From the NCBI RefSeq assembly GCF_900104175.1, contig NZ_FNIX01000003.1, forward strand, positions 124,001 through 188,000: a stretch of 64,000 nt of DNA, given 5' to 3'. Position 1 is the first letter of the stretch; the number at the start of each line of letters is the position of its first letter. Origin of the DNA: Lentzea jiangxiensis. GTDB taxonomy: Bacteria > Actinomycetota > Actinomycetes > Mycobacteriales > Pseudonocardiaceae. The notes beneath the pieces are model-generated. The model worked only from the letters and a program-made list of their open reading frames with translations, did not search any database and was not told the origin of the DNA. Positions 37,401 to 48,558 of the stretch are shown here, one piece after another. A program made the position numbers and the translations under genes.

Positions 37401-40400
37401 GGCGAACAACCGGGGCAGCGTCGCCACCGGGAAGTCCCGGCCGGCCGGGTTCCACTCGACCAGCACCTGCTCGCGTTCGGCGTCGTCGAGCAGCCGCAGC
37501 TCGCCCAGCGGCAGCGCGGGGTCCACCAGCACGTCGTCCAGCAGCATCCGCAGGTGCCGGCCGAGCCGCCGCACCGTCGCCTCGTCGAACAGCGCCGGGT
37601 CGTGGTCCAGCTCGACCACGAGGCGCGGTCCCGGCGACACCACGACCGTGAGGGCGTAGTTGGTGGGCTCGTGCGCGTGCACGTCGTGCAGCCGCAGGCC
37701 GTGCGCGGCCATCGCGTCCTCGTCGAACGGGTAGTTCTCGAACACCACGATGCTGTCGAAGAGGTTCGCGCCACCGGGCAGGTCGCTCCACCCGCGCAGC
37801 CGCGACAGGGGCACGTGCTCGAAGCGCCGCGCCTCCGCCTGGTCGGCCTGCAGCTCCCGCAGCCACGACAGCTGGTCACGGCCGCGGTCGACGGCGACCC
37901 TGGTGGGCACGGTGTTGATGAACATGCCGACGGTCGACTCGACGCCGGGCAGGTCGGCGGGCCGGCCGGACACGGTGGTGCCGAACACGACGTCGGACGC
38001 ACCGGCGTAGCGGGCCAGCAACACCGCCCATGCGCCCTGTACCACGGTGTTGACGGTCAACCCGTGGCGCTGGGCCGCTTCGCGCAGCCGTTCGGTGCTG
38101 CCGGCGGTCAGCTCGAAGCGGACGGTGCCACCGGACTGCGCGCGGTGCGCGTCGACCGGGCGGCGGTCGAACGGCAGCGGGGTCGTCTCGGCGAAGCCGT
38201 CGAGCACCCGCCGCCAGTACCGCTCGGCCTGCTCGCCGTCCTGCCGGTCGAGCCAGTGCAGGTACTCGCGGAACGGCGGGCGGGCCGCGGCGGGTCCCGG
38301 GGTGCCGCGGGTGATGGCCGCGTGGTGCTCGCAGACCTCGGTGAACAGCTGGGCGGCGCTCCACCCGTCGAGCAGGACGTGGTGGAACGTCCACAGCACC
38401 AGCACCTCGTCGTGCGCCAGGCGGGCGATCGCGACGCGCATCAGCGGCGCGGTGGCGAGGTCCAGCCCGGCCGCGCGGTCGCTCTCCAGCAGTGCGCGCA
38501 GCTGCTCGTCCTCGTCGAGACCGCTCCAGTCGAGGTGGGTGATCGGCAGGGCGACGTCGGGGCGCACGAGCTGCAGCGGTTCCGCGAGCCCGTCCCAGAC
38601 GACCTCGCTGCGCAGCACGGCGTTGCGGTCCACGACGCGTTGCCAGGCCTCGCCCAGCACCAGCGGGTCGGTCACGCCGGAGAGCCGGAAGCGGACCTGG
38701 TTGAAGTACGCGCCGGAGGTCGTGCCGTCGACCAGGCCGTGGAAGACCATGCCCGCCTGCATCGGCGTCAGCGGGTAGACGTCCTCCACGTCACGGCCGT
38801 CACCGGCCAGCCGGTCCACCGCGGCCTGGTCGAGCCGCGCCAGCGGGAAGTCCGACGGCGTCCTGCCGCCCGCACCCGGCCGGGCGCAGTGTGCCACGAC
38901 CTCCCGCAGGGCCGCGGCCATCGCCTCGGCCAGGTCCCGCACGGTCCGCCGGTCGTGCACCCGGTCGCTGAAGTACCAGGTGAGGTCGAGGCAGCCGTGC
39001 TCGACCGCGCCGACGACGTCGAGCAGGTGCGGGCGCGGGGCCTCCGGTGCGCTGTCGAGCTCCAGGCTGCCGCGCACGGTGTGCAGCACGCCGCCCTCGA
39101 CGGCGGACCAGTCGAGGCGGCCGAGGTAGTTGAAGCTGATCTGCGGTCCGCCGGCGCCGGGCTCGTGCAGCGCGCCGTACCCGATCCCCTTGCGCGGCAC
39201 CGCGCGCAGCTGTTCCTTGACGGACTTGAGGACCGCTCCCCAATCACCGCCGGGCTCGTCACCGCCGGGCACGTCCAGCGCGACCGGGAAGATCGAGGTG
39301 AACCAGCCGACCGTGCGGGAGAGGTCGACTCCGTCGAGCACGTCCTCGCGGCCGTGGCCCTCCAGGTCCACGGGCACCCGCGTGCGGCCGGTCCAGTCGG
39401 CCAGCACCCGGCCGAGAGCGCTCAGCAGCACGTCGTTGACCTGCGTGCGGTACGCGCCGGGCACGTCCTGCAGCAGCGCCCTGGTGGTCTCCGCGTCGAG
39501 CCGGACCGAGACGGCCCGGGTGGACCCGGCGGTGTTGGGACCGTCGTGGTCGACGGGCAGGGACGGGTCCACCGAGGCGGTCGCCGTCCAGTGGTCGCGC
39601 TCGTCGTCGAAACCACCGCCGGCGGTGTGCCGGGTGAGCCGGTGCGCCCAGTCCCTGAACGACGTCGTCTTCGCGGCGAGCCGGACGGGCTCGCCGCGCA
39701 CCGCCTGGTCGTAGGCGGTGACGAGGTCCTCCAGCAGGACGCGCCACGACACGCCGTCCACGACGAGGTGGTGGATCGTCAAGCGCAGCAACGGGTGTCG
39801 CAGCTCGGCGTGCAGCAGCGGCCCGGTCGCCAGGTCGAACCCGGGGCACGGACCGGTGGTGAGCAGCTCGGCCGGCTCGACCGGCGCGTTGTGCTGCCGC
39901 CACCCGGACTCCGTGCGCTCGAACCGCATCCGCAACGCGTCGTGGTGCTCCACCAGCGCGACCAGTGCCGTGCGCAGGGCGTCGATGTCCACATCGGACG
40001 CCAGCTCCACCGTCAGCACCTGGTCGAAGTGCTCGGGGTAGCCGGGGTTCGTGGCGAACAGCCACCGCTGCACCGGCGTGAGCGGCACGTCGCCCGCCAC
40101 CCGGCCCTGGTCGGCCACGGCGGGTCCGGCGACGCCCGACACGGCCGCGAGCGCCGCCACGGTGGGGTGCCGGAACAGGTCGCCGGGACTGAGCGCCAGC
40201 CCGGCCTGCCGGGCGCGCGACACCACCTGGATGCTGAGGATGGAGTCGCCGCCCAGCTCGAAGAAGTTGTCGGTGGCGCCCACGCGCTCGACGCCGAGCA
40301 GCTGCGCCCAGATCCCGGCCAGCACGGCTTCCGGTCCGCCGGCGGGCGCGACGTGCGCGGTGGTGGTGGCCCACACCGGGTCGGGCAGGGCGCGGCGGTC

Positions 40401-43400
40401 GACCTTGCCGCTCGCGTTGAGCGGCAGCGCGTCCACGACGACGAAGGCCGACGGCACGAGGTAGTCCGGCAACGTGCGGCCGAGGAACTCCCGCAACGAG
40501 GCCACGTCCGGAGCGGTGCCCGCCGCGGTCAGGTAGGCGACCAGCCGCTTGCGGCCGGTGTCGTCGGCGCGCACGACCGTCACCGACCCGGCGACGGCGG
40601 GGTGCGCGGACAGGGCGGTGTCGACCTCGCCCGGTTCGACGCGGAACCCGCGGATCTTGACCTGGTCGTCGGTGCGGCCGACGAACTCCACCGTGCCGTC
40701 GGCCCGCCACCGCACCAGGTCGCCGGTGCGGTACATCCGCTCCCCCGGCGCGCCGAACGGGTCGGCGACGAACCGGGACGCGGTCAGCCCCGGCCGGCCC
40801 GCGTAGCCGCGCGCCAGGCCCGAACCGGCAATGAACAGCTCGCCCGGCACGCCGATCGGGGTGGGCGACAGGCTCTCGTCGAGCACGCGCAGGCGCATCC
40901 CGTCGAGCGGGCGGCCGATGGGCACCAGGTCGCCGACCGCGTCGGCGTCGGTCATGCGGTGCGAGGTCGCGAAGGTGGTGGTCTCGGTCGGGCCGTAGCC
41001 GTCGACCACGGCGATGCCGGGGCACACGCGCAGCACGCGACGGACCGCCGGTGCGGGCACGACGTCACCACCGGTCCACACCTCGCGCAGCCCGGTCAGG
41101 CACTCCGGGGCGTCCTGCGCGATGACGCGGAACAGGCCCGCGGTCAGCCACAGCCCGGTCAGCCGGTGCCGGGTGACCAGGTCGCGGAGCCGGTCGGCGT
41201 CCAGGTCCCCCGGCGGGGCGACCACGACGGTGCCGCCGTTCAGCAGCGGCACCCACAGCTCGTAGGTGGTGGCGTCGAACGCGGCCGCGGAGTGCAGCAG
41301 GACCCGGTCGTGCGCGCCGCCCGCGAACCTCCGGTCCCTCGCGAGGTCGGTCACGTCGCGGTGCCGCACGGCGACGCCCTTGGGCACGCCGGTGGACCCG
41401 GAGGTGTGCATGACGTAGGCCACCTGGTCCGGGTGGACCAGGACGTCCGGTGCGGAGGGCGCTCCCTCTTCGGTGCCCAGCACGACGACGTGCCCGTGGT
41501 GCACCTTCTGCGCGGTGGCGAGCCACGTGCCATCGGTGAGGACGACCCCGGTGCCGCATCCCTCCAGCAGGACGGCCAGCCGCTCGGCGGGCGCCCTGGT
41601 GTCGAGCGGGACGTAGGCGCCGCCGGCCTTGACCACGGCCAGCTCGGCGACCACGAGGTCCACCGAGCGGCTCAGCAGCAGGGCGACCGGCTTCTCGGGA
41701 CGCAGCCCGTGGCGCAGCAGGTGGTGCGCCAGGCGGTTGGCCCGCACGTCCAGCTCGGCGTAGGTCAGCGACGTGCTGCCGGCGACCACGGCCTCGGCAT
41801 CGGGTGTGCGGCGGACCTGGTCGGCGAACAGAGAGGTGACCGTGGCCGGTTCGTGGCTGCCGGTGTCGTTGAACGCTTCCAGCACCTGGTGGCGTTCCTG
41901 CTGCCCGAGCAGGGGCAGCTCACCCAGGCGCACGCCGGGGGCGATGGCCTCCAGCAGGGTCCTGAGGTGGCCGGCCATCCGCTGGATGGTGGTGGCGTCC
42001 CACAGGTCGGTGTTGTACTCGACGGACAGGTCCAGCGAGCCGTTGCGCGGCCAGAACTCCACCAGCAGCTCGAACCGCGCCCGCGGCCGCGGCAGGTGGT
42101 GCTCGGTGACGTCCAGCGCCTCGACCGTCCCGGGGCGCACCATCTCCTGCTGCAGCACGACGAGTGCCTGGACCAGCGGGGTGCGGCTGGGGTCCCGGTC
42201 CGGGCGCAGCTCGTCGACGAGCCGGTCGAACGGGACCTCGTCGTGGGCGAACGCGTCGAGCACGGTGTCCTTGACGTCGGCCAGGAACCGCTCGAACGAC
42301 ATCTCCGGGTCCACTGTGGACCGCAGGACGAGGGTGTTGACGAAGAACCCGACGAGGTCGTCGAGCTCCGGCCGGCCACGTCCGGCGGACGCGGTGCCCA
42401 CGGCCACGTCGCGGCGGCCGGTGTAGCGGGCCAGCAGCAGCTGCACGGCGGCCGCCAGCGTGGTGAACAGGGTGGTGCCGCCGTCCCTGCTGATGTCGGA
42501 CAGGCGCTGCACCAGCTCGCTCGGCAGGGCTTCGCGGTGCACCGCGCCCGCCGTGGTGCGCTGCGCGGGGCGGGGCCGGTCGGTGGGCAGGTCGAGCGGT
42601 TCGAGGCCGTCGAGGACGTGACGCCAGTGCCCGATCTCTTCCCGCACGGAGGGGTCGTCGAGGCGGCGTCGCTGCCACGCCGCGAAGTCGCCGTAGCGCA
42701 CGGGGAGCGGCTTGAGGTCGGCTGTCGTTCTTCGGACGGCGCACCGGTACAGCTCGAGCAGGTCGTCGACCTGGAGCCGGACCGACCAGCCGTCGGTGAC
42801 GACGTGGTGCTGGTCGAGCAGCAGCACGTGGTCCTGCTCGGCCAGCCTGGCCAGCACGGCGCGCACCAGTGGGCCGGCGCCCAGGTCGAACGGTGTGGTC
42901 AGCTCCTCCGCGCACAACCGGTCCAGCGCGTCGTCCTGGTTCGCGGCGGCGGAAAGGTCCTCCACCCTCAGCGGCACCGCGGCACGGGCGGCGACCACCT
43001 GCACGCCTTGACCGTCGCCCTCGGCGAAGGTGGTGCGCATGGTCTCGTGCCGCTCGGCCAGTCCGTCGAGCGCGGCCCGCAGGGCGGTCAGGTCCAGCGG
43101 ACCGCGCAACCGCAGGGCGACGCCGGTGTTGTAGTCGGTAGCGGCGGGGTCGAGCTGGTGCTGCAGCCACAACCGCCGCTGTGCCGGGGAAAGCGGCAGA
43201 GCGTCGCCGTGCGGAACGGGGGTGATCCGGTCGTCCTCCGCGATGGGCAGGCGGTCGGCCAGCAGGTCGGCGAGGCCGGCCACGGTCCGCGCGCCCATCA
43301 GGTCCCCGGTCGACAACGGCACGTCGAGCGCCGTGCGCAGCCGTGACACCACGCGCAGGGCCTGGATCGAGTCGCCGCCCAGAGACAGGAAGTCGTCCTG

Positions 43401-45041
43401 CGCGCCGACCAGTTCGGGATCGATCGCGAGCACGTCCGCCCAGGCCTGTGCGATGGCGCGTTCGGCGGGAGTGCGGGGCGCGACGTGCCCGGCCCGCCGG
43501 TCGCGGCCCCAGTCGGGTGCGGGCAGCGCCTTGCGGTCGACCTTGCCGTTGCTGTTGAGCGGAAGGCGGTCCAGCGCCACGAACGCCGACGGCACCATGT
43601 AGTCCGGCAGCGAGCGCAGGAGGAACGCGCGAAGTTCTTCCTCGGACGGTGCCGCCGTGGACACCACGTACGCGACCAGGCGCTTGACCCCGTTGTGGTC
43701 CACCTGCGCCTGCACCGCGGCCTGCACGACCTCGGGGTGCTTGGCCAGCACGGCCTCGACCTCGGCGGTCTCCACGCGGAAGCCGCGGATCTTGACCTGC
43801 TCGTCGACGCGGCCGACGAAGTCGACGGCGCCCTGCGGCGTCCACCGGACCAGGTCGCCGGTGCGGTACATGCGGTCACCGGGTGCGCCGGACGGGTCGG
43901 CCAGGAAGCGGTCCGCGGTCAGGCCCGGGCGGTGGAGGTAGCCGCGGGCGAGTCCGGCGCCCGCGATGAACAGCTCACCGGTCTCCCCGTCCGGAACGGG
44001 GTTCAGGTCCTCGTCGAGCACGTGCAGGCGCATGCCGTCCAGTGCCGTGCCGATGGGCAGGACGTCGGGCACCGCGCCGAGCTCGGGCAGGGGGTGGCAG
44101 GTGGCGAACGTGGTCGTCTCGGTGGGGCCGTAGACGTCCACGACGGTGGTGCCGGGGCACGCCCGCAGCACCCGCCGCACCGCCGCGGCCGGCACGACGT
44201 CACCGCCGGTCCACACCTCGCGCAGCCCCGTCAGACAGGCGGGGTCGTCCTGCGCCAGCACGCGGAACAGACCCGAGGTCACGAAGAGCCCGGTCACGCC
44301 GTGCTCGTTGATCGCCTTCCGCAGGACCTGGCCGTCCACGTCGCCGGGAGGAGCGATCACGGCGGTGCCGCCGCTCAGCAGCGGCACCCACAGCTCGTAG
44401 GTCGACGCGTCGAACGCCATCGGTGAGTGCACCAGCACGCGGTCGTGCGCGCCGCCGGTGAACCGCTCGTCGCGCACCAGGTCCACCACGTCGCGGTGGC
44501 GTGCCGCCACGCCCTTCGGCACCCCCGTGGACCCCGAGGTGAACACGACGTACGCCAGGTTGTCCGGGTGTACCGGCACCTCGGGTGCGGACTCCCCTTC
44601 GTCGCTCACGAGGAGCACGTGGCCGCCGTGCACACGCTCCGCCACGCTCTTCCAGGTGTCGTCGGTCAGCAGCACCGAGACCCCTGCCTCGGCCAGCACG
44701 GTCGCCATCCGCTCGTCGGGCGCACGAGCGTCGAGCGGCACGTACGCGCCCCCGGCCTTGAGCACGGCGAGCAGACCGGCCACGAGGCCGGCCGACCGCT
44801 CCACGAGCACACCGACCGGCTGTTCCGGCCGGACTCCCAGCCGCAGCAGGGACCCCGCGAGCCGGTCCGAGCGCGCGTCCAGTTCCGCGTAGGTGTGCTC
44901 GCCGTCGTCGGCGGCCACCGCCACCGCGGCGGGAGTGCGCCGGACCTGCTCGGTGAACAGGCCGACCACCGTGTCCCGCTGCCCCGCGCGGAAAGGACCA
45001 CCGGCCGACGTGGTGGCGGGCACTGTGTCGTGGAGCGTCAT
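31440..45041 (-). CDS. NRPS A: tetramodular initiating synthetase, modules 1-4
   Basis: Synthetase of 4533 aa with the order A-T, C-A-T-E, C-A-T-E, C-A-T. It begins directly with an adenylation domain (motif [13 protein letters not shown] near residue 50), so the first residue is loaded without an acyl cap and its amine stays free for ring closure. Carrier serines are in LGGDS near residues 555, 1596, 3041 and 4474. The E motifs [10 protein letters not shown] are near 1759 and 3201, and both are followed by DCL condensation domains with [13 protein letters not shown]. The C-terminal tail [16 protein letters not shown] is an amphipathic helix that probably docks to NRPS B. An AGAGG site lies ten bases before the ATG, and the gene stop overlaps the possible GTG of NRPS B. 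The TE gene is 78 bases upstream. Confidence 0.95.
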   Translation of the reverse strand: MTLHDTVPATTSAGGPFRAGQRDTVVGLFTEQVRRTPAAVAVAADDGEHTYAELDARSDRLAGSLLRLGVRPEQPVGVLVERSAGLVAGLLAVLKAGGAYVPLDARAPDERMATVLAEAGVSVLLTDDTWKSVAERVHGGHVLLVSDEGESAPEVPVHPDNLAYVVFTSGSTGVPKGVAARHRDVVDLVRDERFTGGAHDRVLVHSPMAFDASTYELWVPLLSGGTAVIAPPGDVDGQVLRKAINEHGVTGLFVTSGLFRVLAQDDPACLTGLREVWTGGDVVPAAAVRRVLRACPGTTVVDVYGPTETTTFATCHPLPELGAVPDVLPIGTALDGMRLHVLDEDLNPVPDGETGELFIAGAGLARGYLHRPGLTADRFLADPSGAPGDRMYRTGDLVRWTPQGAVDFVGRVDEQVKIRGFRVETAEVEAVLAKHPEVVQAAVQAQVDHNGVKRLVAYVVSTAAPSEEELRAFLLRSLPDYMVPSAFVALDRLPLNSNGKVDRKALPAPDWGRDRRAGHVAPRTPAERAIAQAWADVLAIDPELVGAQDDFLSLGGDSIQALRVVSRLRTALDVPLSTGDLMGARTVAGLADLLADRLPIAEDDRITPVPHGDALPLSPAQRRLWLQHQLDPAATDYNTGVALRLRGPLDLTALRAALDGLAERHETMRTTFAEGDGQGVQVVAARAAVPLRVEDLSAAANQDDALDRLCAEELTTPFDLGAGPLVRAVLARLAEQDHVLLLDQHHVVTDGWSVRLQVDDLLELYRCAVRRTTADLKPLPVRYGDFAAWQRRRLDDPSVREEIGHWRHVLDGLEPLDLPTDRPRPAQRTTAGAVHREALPSELVQRLSDISRDGGTTLFTTLAAAVQLLLARYTGRRDVAVGTASAGRGRPELDDLVGFFVNTLVLRSTVDPEMSFERFLADVKDTVLDAFAHDEVPFDRLVDELRPDRDPSRTPLVQALVVLQQEMVRPGTVEALDVTEHHLPRPRARFELLVEFWPRNGSLDLSVEYNTDLWDATTIQRMAGHLRTLLEAIAPGVRLGELPLLGQQERHQVLEAFNDTGSHEPATVTSLFADQVRRTPDAEAVVAGSTSLTYAELDVRANRLAHHLLRHGLRPEKPVALLLSRSVDLVVAELAVVKAGGAYVPLDTRAPAERLAVLLEGCGTGVVLTDGTWLATAQKVHHGHVVVLGTEEGAPSAPDVLVHPDQVAYVMHTSGSTGVPKGVAVRHRDVTDLARDRRFAGGAHDRVLLHSAAAFDATTYELWVPLLNGGTVVVAPPGDLDADRLRDLVTRHRLTGLWLTAGLFRVIAQDAPECLTGLREVWTGGDVVPAPAVRRVLRVCPGIAVVDGYGPTETTTFATSHRMTDADAVGDLVPIGRPLDGMRLRVLDESLSPTPIGVPGELFIAGSGLARGYAGRPGLTASRFVADPFGAPGERMYRTGDLVRWRADGTVEFVGRTDDQVKIRGFRVEPGEVDTALSAHPAVAGSVTVVRADDTGRKRLVAYLTAAGTAPDVASLREFLGRTLPDYLVPSAFVVVDALPLNASGKVDRRALPDPVWATTTAHVAPAGGPEAVLAGIWAQLLGVERVGATDNFFELGGDSILSIQVVSRARQAGLALSPGDLFRHPTVAALAAVSGVAGPAVADQGRVAGDVPLTPVQRWLFATNPGYPEHFDQVLTVELASDVDIDALRTALVALVEHHDALRMRFERTESGWRQHNAPVEPAELLTTGPCPGFDLATGPLLHAELRHPLLRLTIHHLVVDGVSWRVLLEDLVTAYDQAVRGEPVRLAAKTTSFRDWAHRLTRHTAGGGFDDERDHWTATASVDPSLPVDHDGPNTAGSTRAVSVRLDAETTRALLQDVPGAYRTQVNDVLLSALGRVLADWTGRTRVPVDLEGHGREDVLDGVDLSRTVGWFTSIFPVALDVPGGDEPGGDWGAVLKSVKEQLRAVPRKGIGYGALHEPGAGGPQISFNYLGRLDWSAVEGGVLHTVRGSLELDSAPEAPRPHLLDVVGAVEHGCLDLTWYFSDRVHDRRTVRDLAEAMAAALREVVAHCARPGAGGRTPSDFPLARLDQAAVDRLAGDGRDVEDVYPLTPMQAGMVFHGLVDGTTSGAYFNQVRFRLSGVTDPLVLGEAWQRVVDRNAVLRSEVVWDGLAEPLQLVRPDVALPITHLDWSGLDEDEQLRALLESDRAAGLDLATAPLMRVAIARLAHDEVLVLWTFHHVLLDGWSAAQLFTEVCEHHAAITRGTPGPAAARPPFREYLHWLDRQDGEQAERYWRRVLDGFAETTPLPFDRRPVDAHRAQSGGTVRFELTAGSTERLREAAQRHGLTVNTVVQGAWAVLLARYAGASDVVFGTTVSGRPADLPGVESTVGMFINTVPTRVAVDRGRDQLSWLRELQADQAEARRFEHVPLSRLRGWSDLPGGANLFDSIVVFENYPFDEDAMAAHGLRLHDVHAHEPTNYALTVVVSPGPRLVVELDHDPALFDEATVRRLGRHLRMLLDDVLVDPALPLGELRLLDDAEREQVLVEWNPAGRDFPVATLPRLFAEQAARTPDAVAVTCEGEHLSYAELDARANRLAHLLAGRGAGPEEYVALRLPRSTDLVVAVLGVLKSGAAYLPIDPSYPEDRIAGMVEDTRPVTVLTELPDLSGMPSTAPEVLLRPENPAYVIYTSGSTGRPKGVVVPHANVARLFSATDAWFGFGADDVWTLFHSYAFDFSVWELWGPLLHGGRLVVVPHEVSRSPREFAALLARERVTVLNQTPSAFYQLIAEQPRDLSLRYVVFGGEALDVRKLAAWNGPGELINMYGITETTVHVTWTPADGTVGEPIPDLRVYVLDEDLRPVPPGVVGEMHVAGAGLARGYLNRPGLTASRFVADPFGEPGSRMYRTGDLARWKDGRLDYLGRADHQVKIRGFRIELGEVEAALEAHDDVTAAVADVREHAGRKVLVGYVVGGRGVDLRAFLARTLPDHMVPSSFVHLDRLPLTGNGKLDRKALPAPEWETTGARHVEPRTEAERVLADIWAQVLGLERVGVEDDFFELGGDSIISIQVVSRARQAGYGLAPRDLFNHPTVAALAAAVPAAQTTAGVPQGPVAGEVPLTPIQRWFLDTEPPHPEHFDQFVEVEFTDEVDPAALRKALAGLVEHHDALRMRFDRTGSGWRQHNPPVGPTDVLSEVDSGFDLSRGPLLRATLTSRTLRLTAHHLVVDGVSWRVLLEDLETAYGQALRGEEVVLTAKTTSFREWALRLAEYTAGGGFDDEADHWAGVTGDPAVPVDRHGTGTTGSVRGVAVELDADLTRALLQDVPAVYRTQVNDVLLSALGRVLAGWTGRDRVLVDLEGHGRDGDFLDGVDLSRTVGWFTSVFPVALDVPAGDWGEVLKATKERLRAVPRRGIGHGARYGGVRPAVAFNYLGQFDGAAGGEAFRTIGGLGADAAPDTPRHHLLDVVGAVQDKRLQLTWYYSDEVHDEATVRALAEAMTSALREVVTHCAEPGAGGRTPSDFPLAGLDQAAVDRIVGDGRDVEDVYPLTPMQAGMVFHSLSHGHEGLYTERLSFVLDGVTDVEALERAWREVVARTPILRSRVVWEGVDRPVQVVCREVDLPGGGVAVGELDLGTAPLMRLDLTRESDTAVRVGWTFHHVLLDGWSTFQVLNDVITCYAAFTAGRWAELPSRRPFGDYLRWLSTQDPAEAETHWRQALRGFEAPTPLPLDRPAEPGHATRSAEWTTMTLPGNGLREFAQRNGLTLNAVVQGAWALLLSRYSGQNDVCFGSTVSGRPVELAGADAITGMFINTLPVRTAIAEDEPVAVWLRRLQAEQAEARRFEHVSLADLQAWTGTELFSSIVVFENYPVDEVATHGVTVRDLDAVETTNYPLSVGVRPGEELEFRLSYDPALFDPATVERVGGHLATALLGLAADPDRAVGEVDVLGEAERRLVLPERAELRVPHATVVELFAAQVDRTPDETAVVAGDTSLTYAGLDARANRLAQRLISLGVRPEERVGVLLRRSADVVVAVLAVLKAGGAYLPLDSRAPAERQRLVLEQAGSRVLITDSDVVPFDGHVVVPDGEQSADRPAITTHPDGLAYVEFTSGSTGTPKGVAVRHRDVAALALDSRFDSPAHRTVLLHSPLAFDASTYELWVPLLRGGRVVVAPPEDLDAAALRDLVTAHGVTALWLTAGLFRVLAQDSPDCLAGVNEVWTGGDVVPAAAVRRVLAACPGLVVADGYGPTETTTFATSYRMTGQDDVPDTVPIGSALDGMGTYVLDDRLRPVPIGVPGELYLAGAGLARGYLDRPGLTASRFVACPFGTPGERMYRTGDVVRWLPGGVLEFAGRADDQVKLRGFRIELGEVEAVLARHPGVGGLVVVVREDDLGGKRLVAYLVPADPARAPEPAELTAFAGRSLPDYMVPSVFVALDALPLSANGKVDRAALPEPSVTAPAARYVAPRTETEEVMAAIWAEVLGVERVGAEDDFIALGGDSMRSLLVTSRCRAAFDVPLTPHDVLTARTVADLAGLVEEKILLELERLALEDGANQEL
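34490..38799 (-). other. Module 3 (DCL-A-T-E), predicted D-allo-Thr
   Basis: Pocket read as DFWNVGMVH, one residue from the classical Thr code DFWNIGMVH. Epimerisation at the alpha carbon by the following E domain would give D-allo-threonine. Confidence 0.85.
38800..43209 (-). other. Module 2 (LCL-A-T-E), predicted D-Val
   Basis: Pocket read as DAYWWGGTF, valine type. The C domain is LCL with [12 protein letters not shown]. The E domain is intact, with [11 protein letters not shown]. Confidence 0.78.
43210..45041 (-). other. Module 1 (A-T loading), predicted L-Ile or L-Val
   Basis: Pocket read as DAYFWGVTF. Phe278 and Val322 resemble isoleucine codes of the DAFF-G-TF type more than the valine form of modules 2, 4 and 5. 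No E domain, so the N-terminal residue stays L. Confidence 0.65.
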
Positions 45042-45119
45042 CGCCGTCCAACCTCTTTTTGGGCGCGCAACAGCGCCACGGGTACAAGGAGAAGAGGAAA
45101 AGGGTGCGGAACCGCGGCG

Positions 45120-46442
45120 TCAGGCCACGTCGCGTTCGCGGTGCCGCCGGCCCGCGACCCTGCCGCCGATCTGGATCCGGTCGATCCGGCCGCTGCGGGG
45201 GTCTCGCAGGAAGCGGCCGGGGCGACCGGTCGCGCCGTTGGCCAGATCCGTCACGGAGAAGACGAACCCGTCGTGGACCGCGAGCCGCGCGGCCGGTTCG
45301 TCGTCGACGACCAGGTGCAGCTCATCGCCCTCGACCACGACGGAGAACGCCGTGTCGCCGTTGACGTACGTGCCGGTGCACTCGCGCGGGATCGACACGC
45401 TCGGCTCGGCGTCGATCGTCGTTTCGCCCTCGGTGAGGTCGATGCCCACCGCGCGCAGTTCGGGCAGCAGGTCCCGCCACAGGGCGGCGCCGGTGGACGA
45501 GTTGGCCGTCAGGGCCACGACCGTGCCGGACTCGGGGTTCAGGCGCAGGTGGCAGGAGGTGCCGTCGGCGGTACCGTCGTGCCCGAGCCACCCGGTGCCG
45601 TGACCGCGGAAGATCGCCAGGCCGAGGCCCCAGCCGTCCGCGAGCCCGAACGGCTCCGCGCCCGGCACCGGGCGGCACATCTCCGCGAGGTGCTCGGGAG
45701 TGACCAGTCCCGGGTCGATGCCGCCGTGCCGGGGGTCGAGGTGCATCTTCGCCAGCTCGACGAGGTCGGCGGCGCTGGCGGCGAGACCACCGGCGGGCGC
45801 CTCGACGAGGTCCAGCTCCTGGTCGACGGGCCGCACCAGGCGCAGCGCGTGGTTGACGGTGTGGCCGCTGGCCGTGGCCTCACCGCCCTGCTCCCCGATG
45901 AACCCGAGGTCGATGCCCAGCGGTTTGAGCAGGATCGTGCGCACCGCCTCCGCCCAGGTCATGCCCGTCGCCACCTCGATCAGGCGGCCGATGAGCGCGT
46001 ACCCCGTGTTGGAGTAGGAGAAGCCGGCGCCCGGCGGCTGCACGACGTCCTGCACGGAGGCCGCCAGCGCCACCCGGCCGTCCGGCGGGGCGACGACCTC
46101 CGAGGGCAGGCCACCGGTGTGGCTGAGCAGGTGGCGGGCGGTGAGCACGTCGGCGTGGCCGCCGAGCGCCTGCCGCAGTTCGGGCAGGTACTCCACCACC
46201 GGCTCGTCCAGGTCGACGTCGCCGTCGGACACCAGGACCATCAGCAGCGTCGCGGTGAACGTCTTGGTGATGGAGCCGATGGGCACCTTGCTGTCGCGTT
46301 TGACCGCACACCCGGTGCCGTGCCGTTCCTCACCGAACTCGAACTCCCGGACCTCACCATCCCGCCATATGACGAGCTGTGCACCGGGTACTTGGTTGTC
46401 CTGTGCTGAACGTCTCAGCACCTCGCGTAAGTGCTCCACCAT
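45120..46442 (-). CDS. PBP-type thioesterase, SurE-like peptide cyclase
   Basis: Stand-alone serine hydrolase of 440 aa with the beta-lactamase/PBP fold. The catalytic set is visible as SxxK (S57-I-T-K60), YSN (Y143, N145) and a GHDG block with His288. A C-terminal lipocalin-like domain spans about 350-440. No signal peptide is present, so it works in the cytoplasm. Known relatives SurE, WolJ, Ulm16 and PenA sit beside NRPSs that lack a TE and end in E. They release and cyclise chains with a D C-terminus and an L N-terminus, exactly the arrangement here. Codon 5 is TTA (46428-46430). GAGAGG is only two bases before ATG 46442, so GTG 46439 may be used. A plain D-peptidase or beta-lactamase role is less likely given position. 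Confidence 0.88.
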   Translation of the reverse strand: MVEHLREVLRRSAQDNQVPGAQLVIWRDGEVREFEFGEERHGTGCAVKRDSKVPIGSITKTFTATLLMVLVSDGDVDLDEPVVEYLPELRQALGGHADVLTARHLLSHTGGLPSEVVAPPDGRVALAASVQDVVQPPGAGFSYSNTGYALIGRLIEVATGMTWAEAVRTILLKPLGIDLGFIGEQGGEATASGHTVNHALRLVRPVDQELDLVEAPAGGLAASAADLVELAKMHLDPRHGGIDPGLVTPEHLAEMCRPVPGAEPFGLADGWGLGLAIFRGHGTGWLGHDGTADGTSCHLRLNPESGTVVALTANSSTGAALWRDLLPELRAVGIDLTEGETTIDAEPSVSIPRECTGTYVNGDTAFSVVVEGDELHLVVDDEPAARLAVHDGFVFSVTDLANGATGRPGRFLRDPRSGRIDRIQIGGRVAGRRHRERDVA

Positions 46443-46810
46443 TTCCTCTCACGGAACGTCTGGTTCTTCTGATCGATCTGTTCTGCTGTGTCCCAGGACA
46501 CAGGACGCGGCACGCATACAGGCACCGATAACTCCCGCGCAGACTTCCGCTCACTCTGCGGCCACATTCCCCGTCAGCAGGAATTCTCTCCGGAGTTCAC
46601 AGCACCGACGAACATCCATACAACGTTCCAACGACGATGTCAGCCCCGAGTTACGAAGTCCCACAATTTGGTTCCCAAATCCCATCGGCCATTGATGATG
46701 ATCGCGAAAGGTCACGGCAAATAGCTGCGATTCACCCGAACGCCAGGTTTGACGAGATCCGGCAGAGCCGCACCTGGCCGGTCCGGGCGGCGTTCCCGCA
46801 CGCCGCGAGA
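46443..46810. promoter_or_regulatory. Gap between mbtH and the thioesterase gene
   Basis: The 368 bases are clearly less GC-rich than the flanking genes and hold no credible gene. The dyad ATTTGG-TTC-CCAAAT (46666-46680) could be an operator or hairpin. Such a gap inside a co-directional set suggests a second promoter for the thioesterase and NRPS genes. Confidence 0.4.
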
Positions 46811-47014
46811 TCAGCCGGCGGTGTCGACCGACATGCGTTCCCGCAGGCTACGGGGCCGCATGTCGGTCCACACGGTGTCGACGTAGTCCATGCACTCCTG
46901 CCGCGACCCCTCCTTGCCCTCGCTGCGCCACCCCGCGGGAACCTCTTTGCCCAACGGCCACAGCGAGCGCTGCTCTTCATCATTGATCAGCACTTGATAA
47001 ACGTCCTCGGCCAC
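46811..47014 (-). CDS. MbtH-like NRPS accessory protein
   Basis: Small protein of 67 aa that binds and activates adenylation domains. It shows the family core VYQVLINDEEQRSLWP, then EVPAGWRSEG and the C-terminal YVDTVWTDMRPRSL. The two invariant tryptophans of the NRPS-binding face (SLWP and AGW) are present. The start is GTG 47014, after AAGGAGAGA. It is the first gene of the leftward NRPS set and the only MbtH candidate seen, so it probably serves all nine A domains. Confidence 0.93.
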   Translation of the reverse strand: MAEDVYQVLINDEEQRSLWPLGKEVPAGWRSEGKEGSRQECMDYVDTVWTDMRPRSLRERMSVDTAG

Positions 47015-47736
47015 AACTCTCTCCTTCTCCCGGAGCTGACAACAGGCACGGTCTCACCCTCGCCGGAGTCGGACTCGCCGACCATCACCGAGGAGAACCG
47101 CAGACACAAACCTGCGGCAGCGCACAACCGGCACCGCCGCAGCCGAAGATAACAGTGTCGTTCGGCCCCTGCACCCAAACACCGCCGAAAGGAGCATTCC
47201 ATCCACGGCGAATGGGCATCAAAAAACTGTATGTTTAGCGTCTCACCAACAGGGAACCGGCCCCTTACCCGAGAGTTACTTACTTCTTCGCAATTGCCCG
47301 GAGTGGCAACGGGCAGGACAAATGCAATCGAGTTGTGGCGCGCTGAGCGGCACCACATCCCGCCTCGGCCGACGGCACGACGGCGGTGACAGGACGAGAT
47401 CCGGGTCGGCTCGTGGGCTCAGCGGATCGCCTCCGGCCTCCACCCCGGCACGCCGGGATGGGCCGTTTTCACGCGTAGCACCGCCGCAGCACTGCCCTGT
47501 TCGGCCTCGTGCCGGTCACGGTTCCCGGCACGAGGGCAGAGGTGGCGCTCCACCACGAAGCCGTCCGCCCACAGCCGGCCCCTGACCGTGGACGCCGCCG
47601 TCAACGCCACCCTCATGACGAGGCTGCCCGCATTTGCCGCAGGCCCAGGAAAAATTCGTGCTTCGACTCGCCGCGATCTCAGCTGCCGGGAGGAGTTCGA
47701 CACCCCACCACCGGCCGGTCCCCGGCGGGAGCGGCG
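47015..47736. promoter_or_regulatory. Probable promoter region of the NRPS cluster
   Basis: About 720 bases between mbtH and the HD-domain gene, both on the minus strand. An AT-richer patch lies around 47215-47295, in contrast to the GC-rich surroundings. The possible frames here have no recognisable domain. It must contain the promoter for mbtH and the start of the cluster, but I cannot assign -10/-35 boxes with confidence. Confidence 0.45.
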
Positions 47737-48558
47737 TCAGACCAGGACCCTCGAAGGGTGCCCCAGTGTGCGGCGCAGCAAACGATGGGTGCGCCGGACC
47801 GCTGCACGGCGTGCGTCGACGTTGATGGCGAGAGCGCGCACAACCGGATCGTCCGGCCCTCGCCGCAGACGGATCTCGGCGAGTCGGTTCTCGAACGTGG
47901 TCGGCTGACCGTCGGGCCCGGTGGTCATGTCGCTGTACCAGAGCGCGTCGCGGAGACGGCCCTGCACGTCGTCGAACTCCATCAGTTCGTCGAGCAGGCC
48001 CACCACCTCCGCGACGGCCGAGGCTCCGGAGTGATGCGCCACCAGGTCGCACACCTGCCGGGGCACGCCTGCCCGCAGCAGGTAGCGCGCCCCGTCGAGC
48101 GAGTGCAGGCCCGTTTCGGCCACCTCTTCCGCGTAGCCGATGTCGTGCAGCCACGCCGCCGCGACCAGCACGTCCCGCTCGCCGGCCGGCACGACGCGCG
48201 CGACCTGCTCGGCGCGGCGCGCGACGCCGCTCGAGTGCGCCCACCGGCGCGGCGAGTGCCGGGCCAGCAGCCGGTGCGCCGTGTTGCGCGCCCAGCTGGT
48301 CAGCGGCGTGCCGGACATCTCCCCGTCCTCGGCCGGGAACTTCCGCACGCGCGCCCGCACCGCGCGTTCCACCAGCAACGGGACGAAGTCCCGGACAGCC
48401 GCACCACCCAGCCGCGCACGGGCGTGCTCGACCCACTCGTGCACCAGGCTGGGAGGCACGCTGTCGTGCTCCGTCACCAGCCGTGACTCCATGCGGCGAA
48501 TCTGCTCGTCCACCGCATGCCACCGCACCGCGGGTTCTGCCGCCAGCACCCCGACCAC
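47737..48558 (-). CDS. HD-domain phosphohydrolase-like protein
   Basis: Soluble protein of up to 273 aa. Residues about 22-75 form a small helical domain (RLVTEHDSVPPSLVHEWVEHARARLG, then VRDFVPLLVERAVRARV, given in parts) seen at the N-terminus of many actinobacterial proteins. An HD domain follows, with HSSGVARRAEQVARVV, the metal-binding pair WLHDIGYA and HH in LVAHHSG. HD proteins hydrolyse phosphate esters, often of nucleotides; the substrate here is unknown. GGAAGG precedes GTG 48549 by eight bases, so that start is more likely than 48558. It does not look like a biosynthetic gene and may mark the cluster border. Confidence 0.8.
   Translation of the reverse strand: MVGVLAAEPAVRWHAVDEQIRRMESRLVTEHDSVPPSLVHEWVEHARARLGGAAVRDFVPLLVERAVRARVRKFPAEDGEMSGTPLTSWARNTAHRLLARHSPRRWAHSSGVARRAEQVARVVPAGERDVLVAAAWLHDIGYAEEVAETGLHSLDGARYLLRAGVPRQVCDLVAHHSGASAVAEVVGLLDELMEFDDVQGRLRDALWYSDMTTGPDGQPTTFENRLAEIRLRRGPDDPVVRALAINVDARRAAVRRTHRLLRRTLGHPSRVLV

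Noticed and set aside
31983-43346. Plus-strand open frame of 3787 codons antisense to NRPS A
   Set aside because: Same artefact as above; no domain, and the overlapping NRPS is certain.
43210-45041. NRPS A as a truncated gene lacking its first C domain
   Set aside because: A-T starts are normal for initiating modules. A ribosome binding site precedes the ATG, and a free N-terminus is needed for head-to-tail closure.
47509-48486. Plus-strand frame of 325 codons
   Set aside because: Antisense shadow of the HD-domain gene, whose HD motifs are clear.
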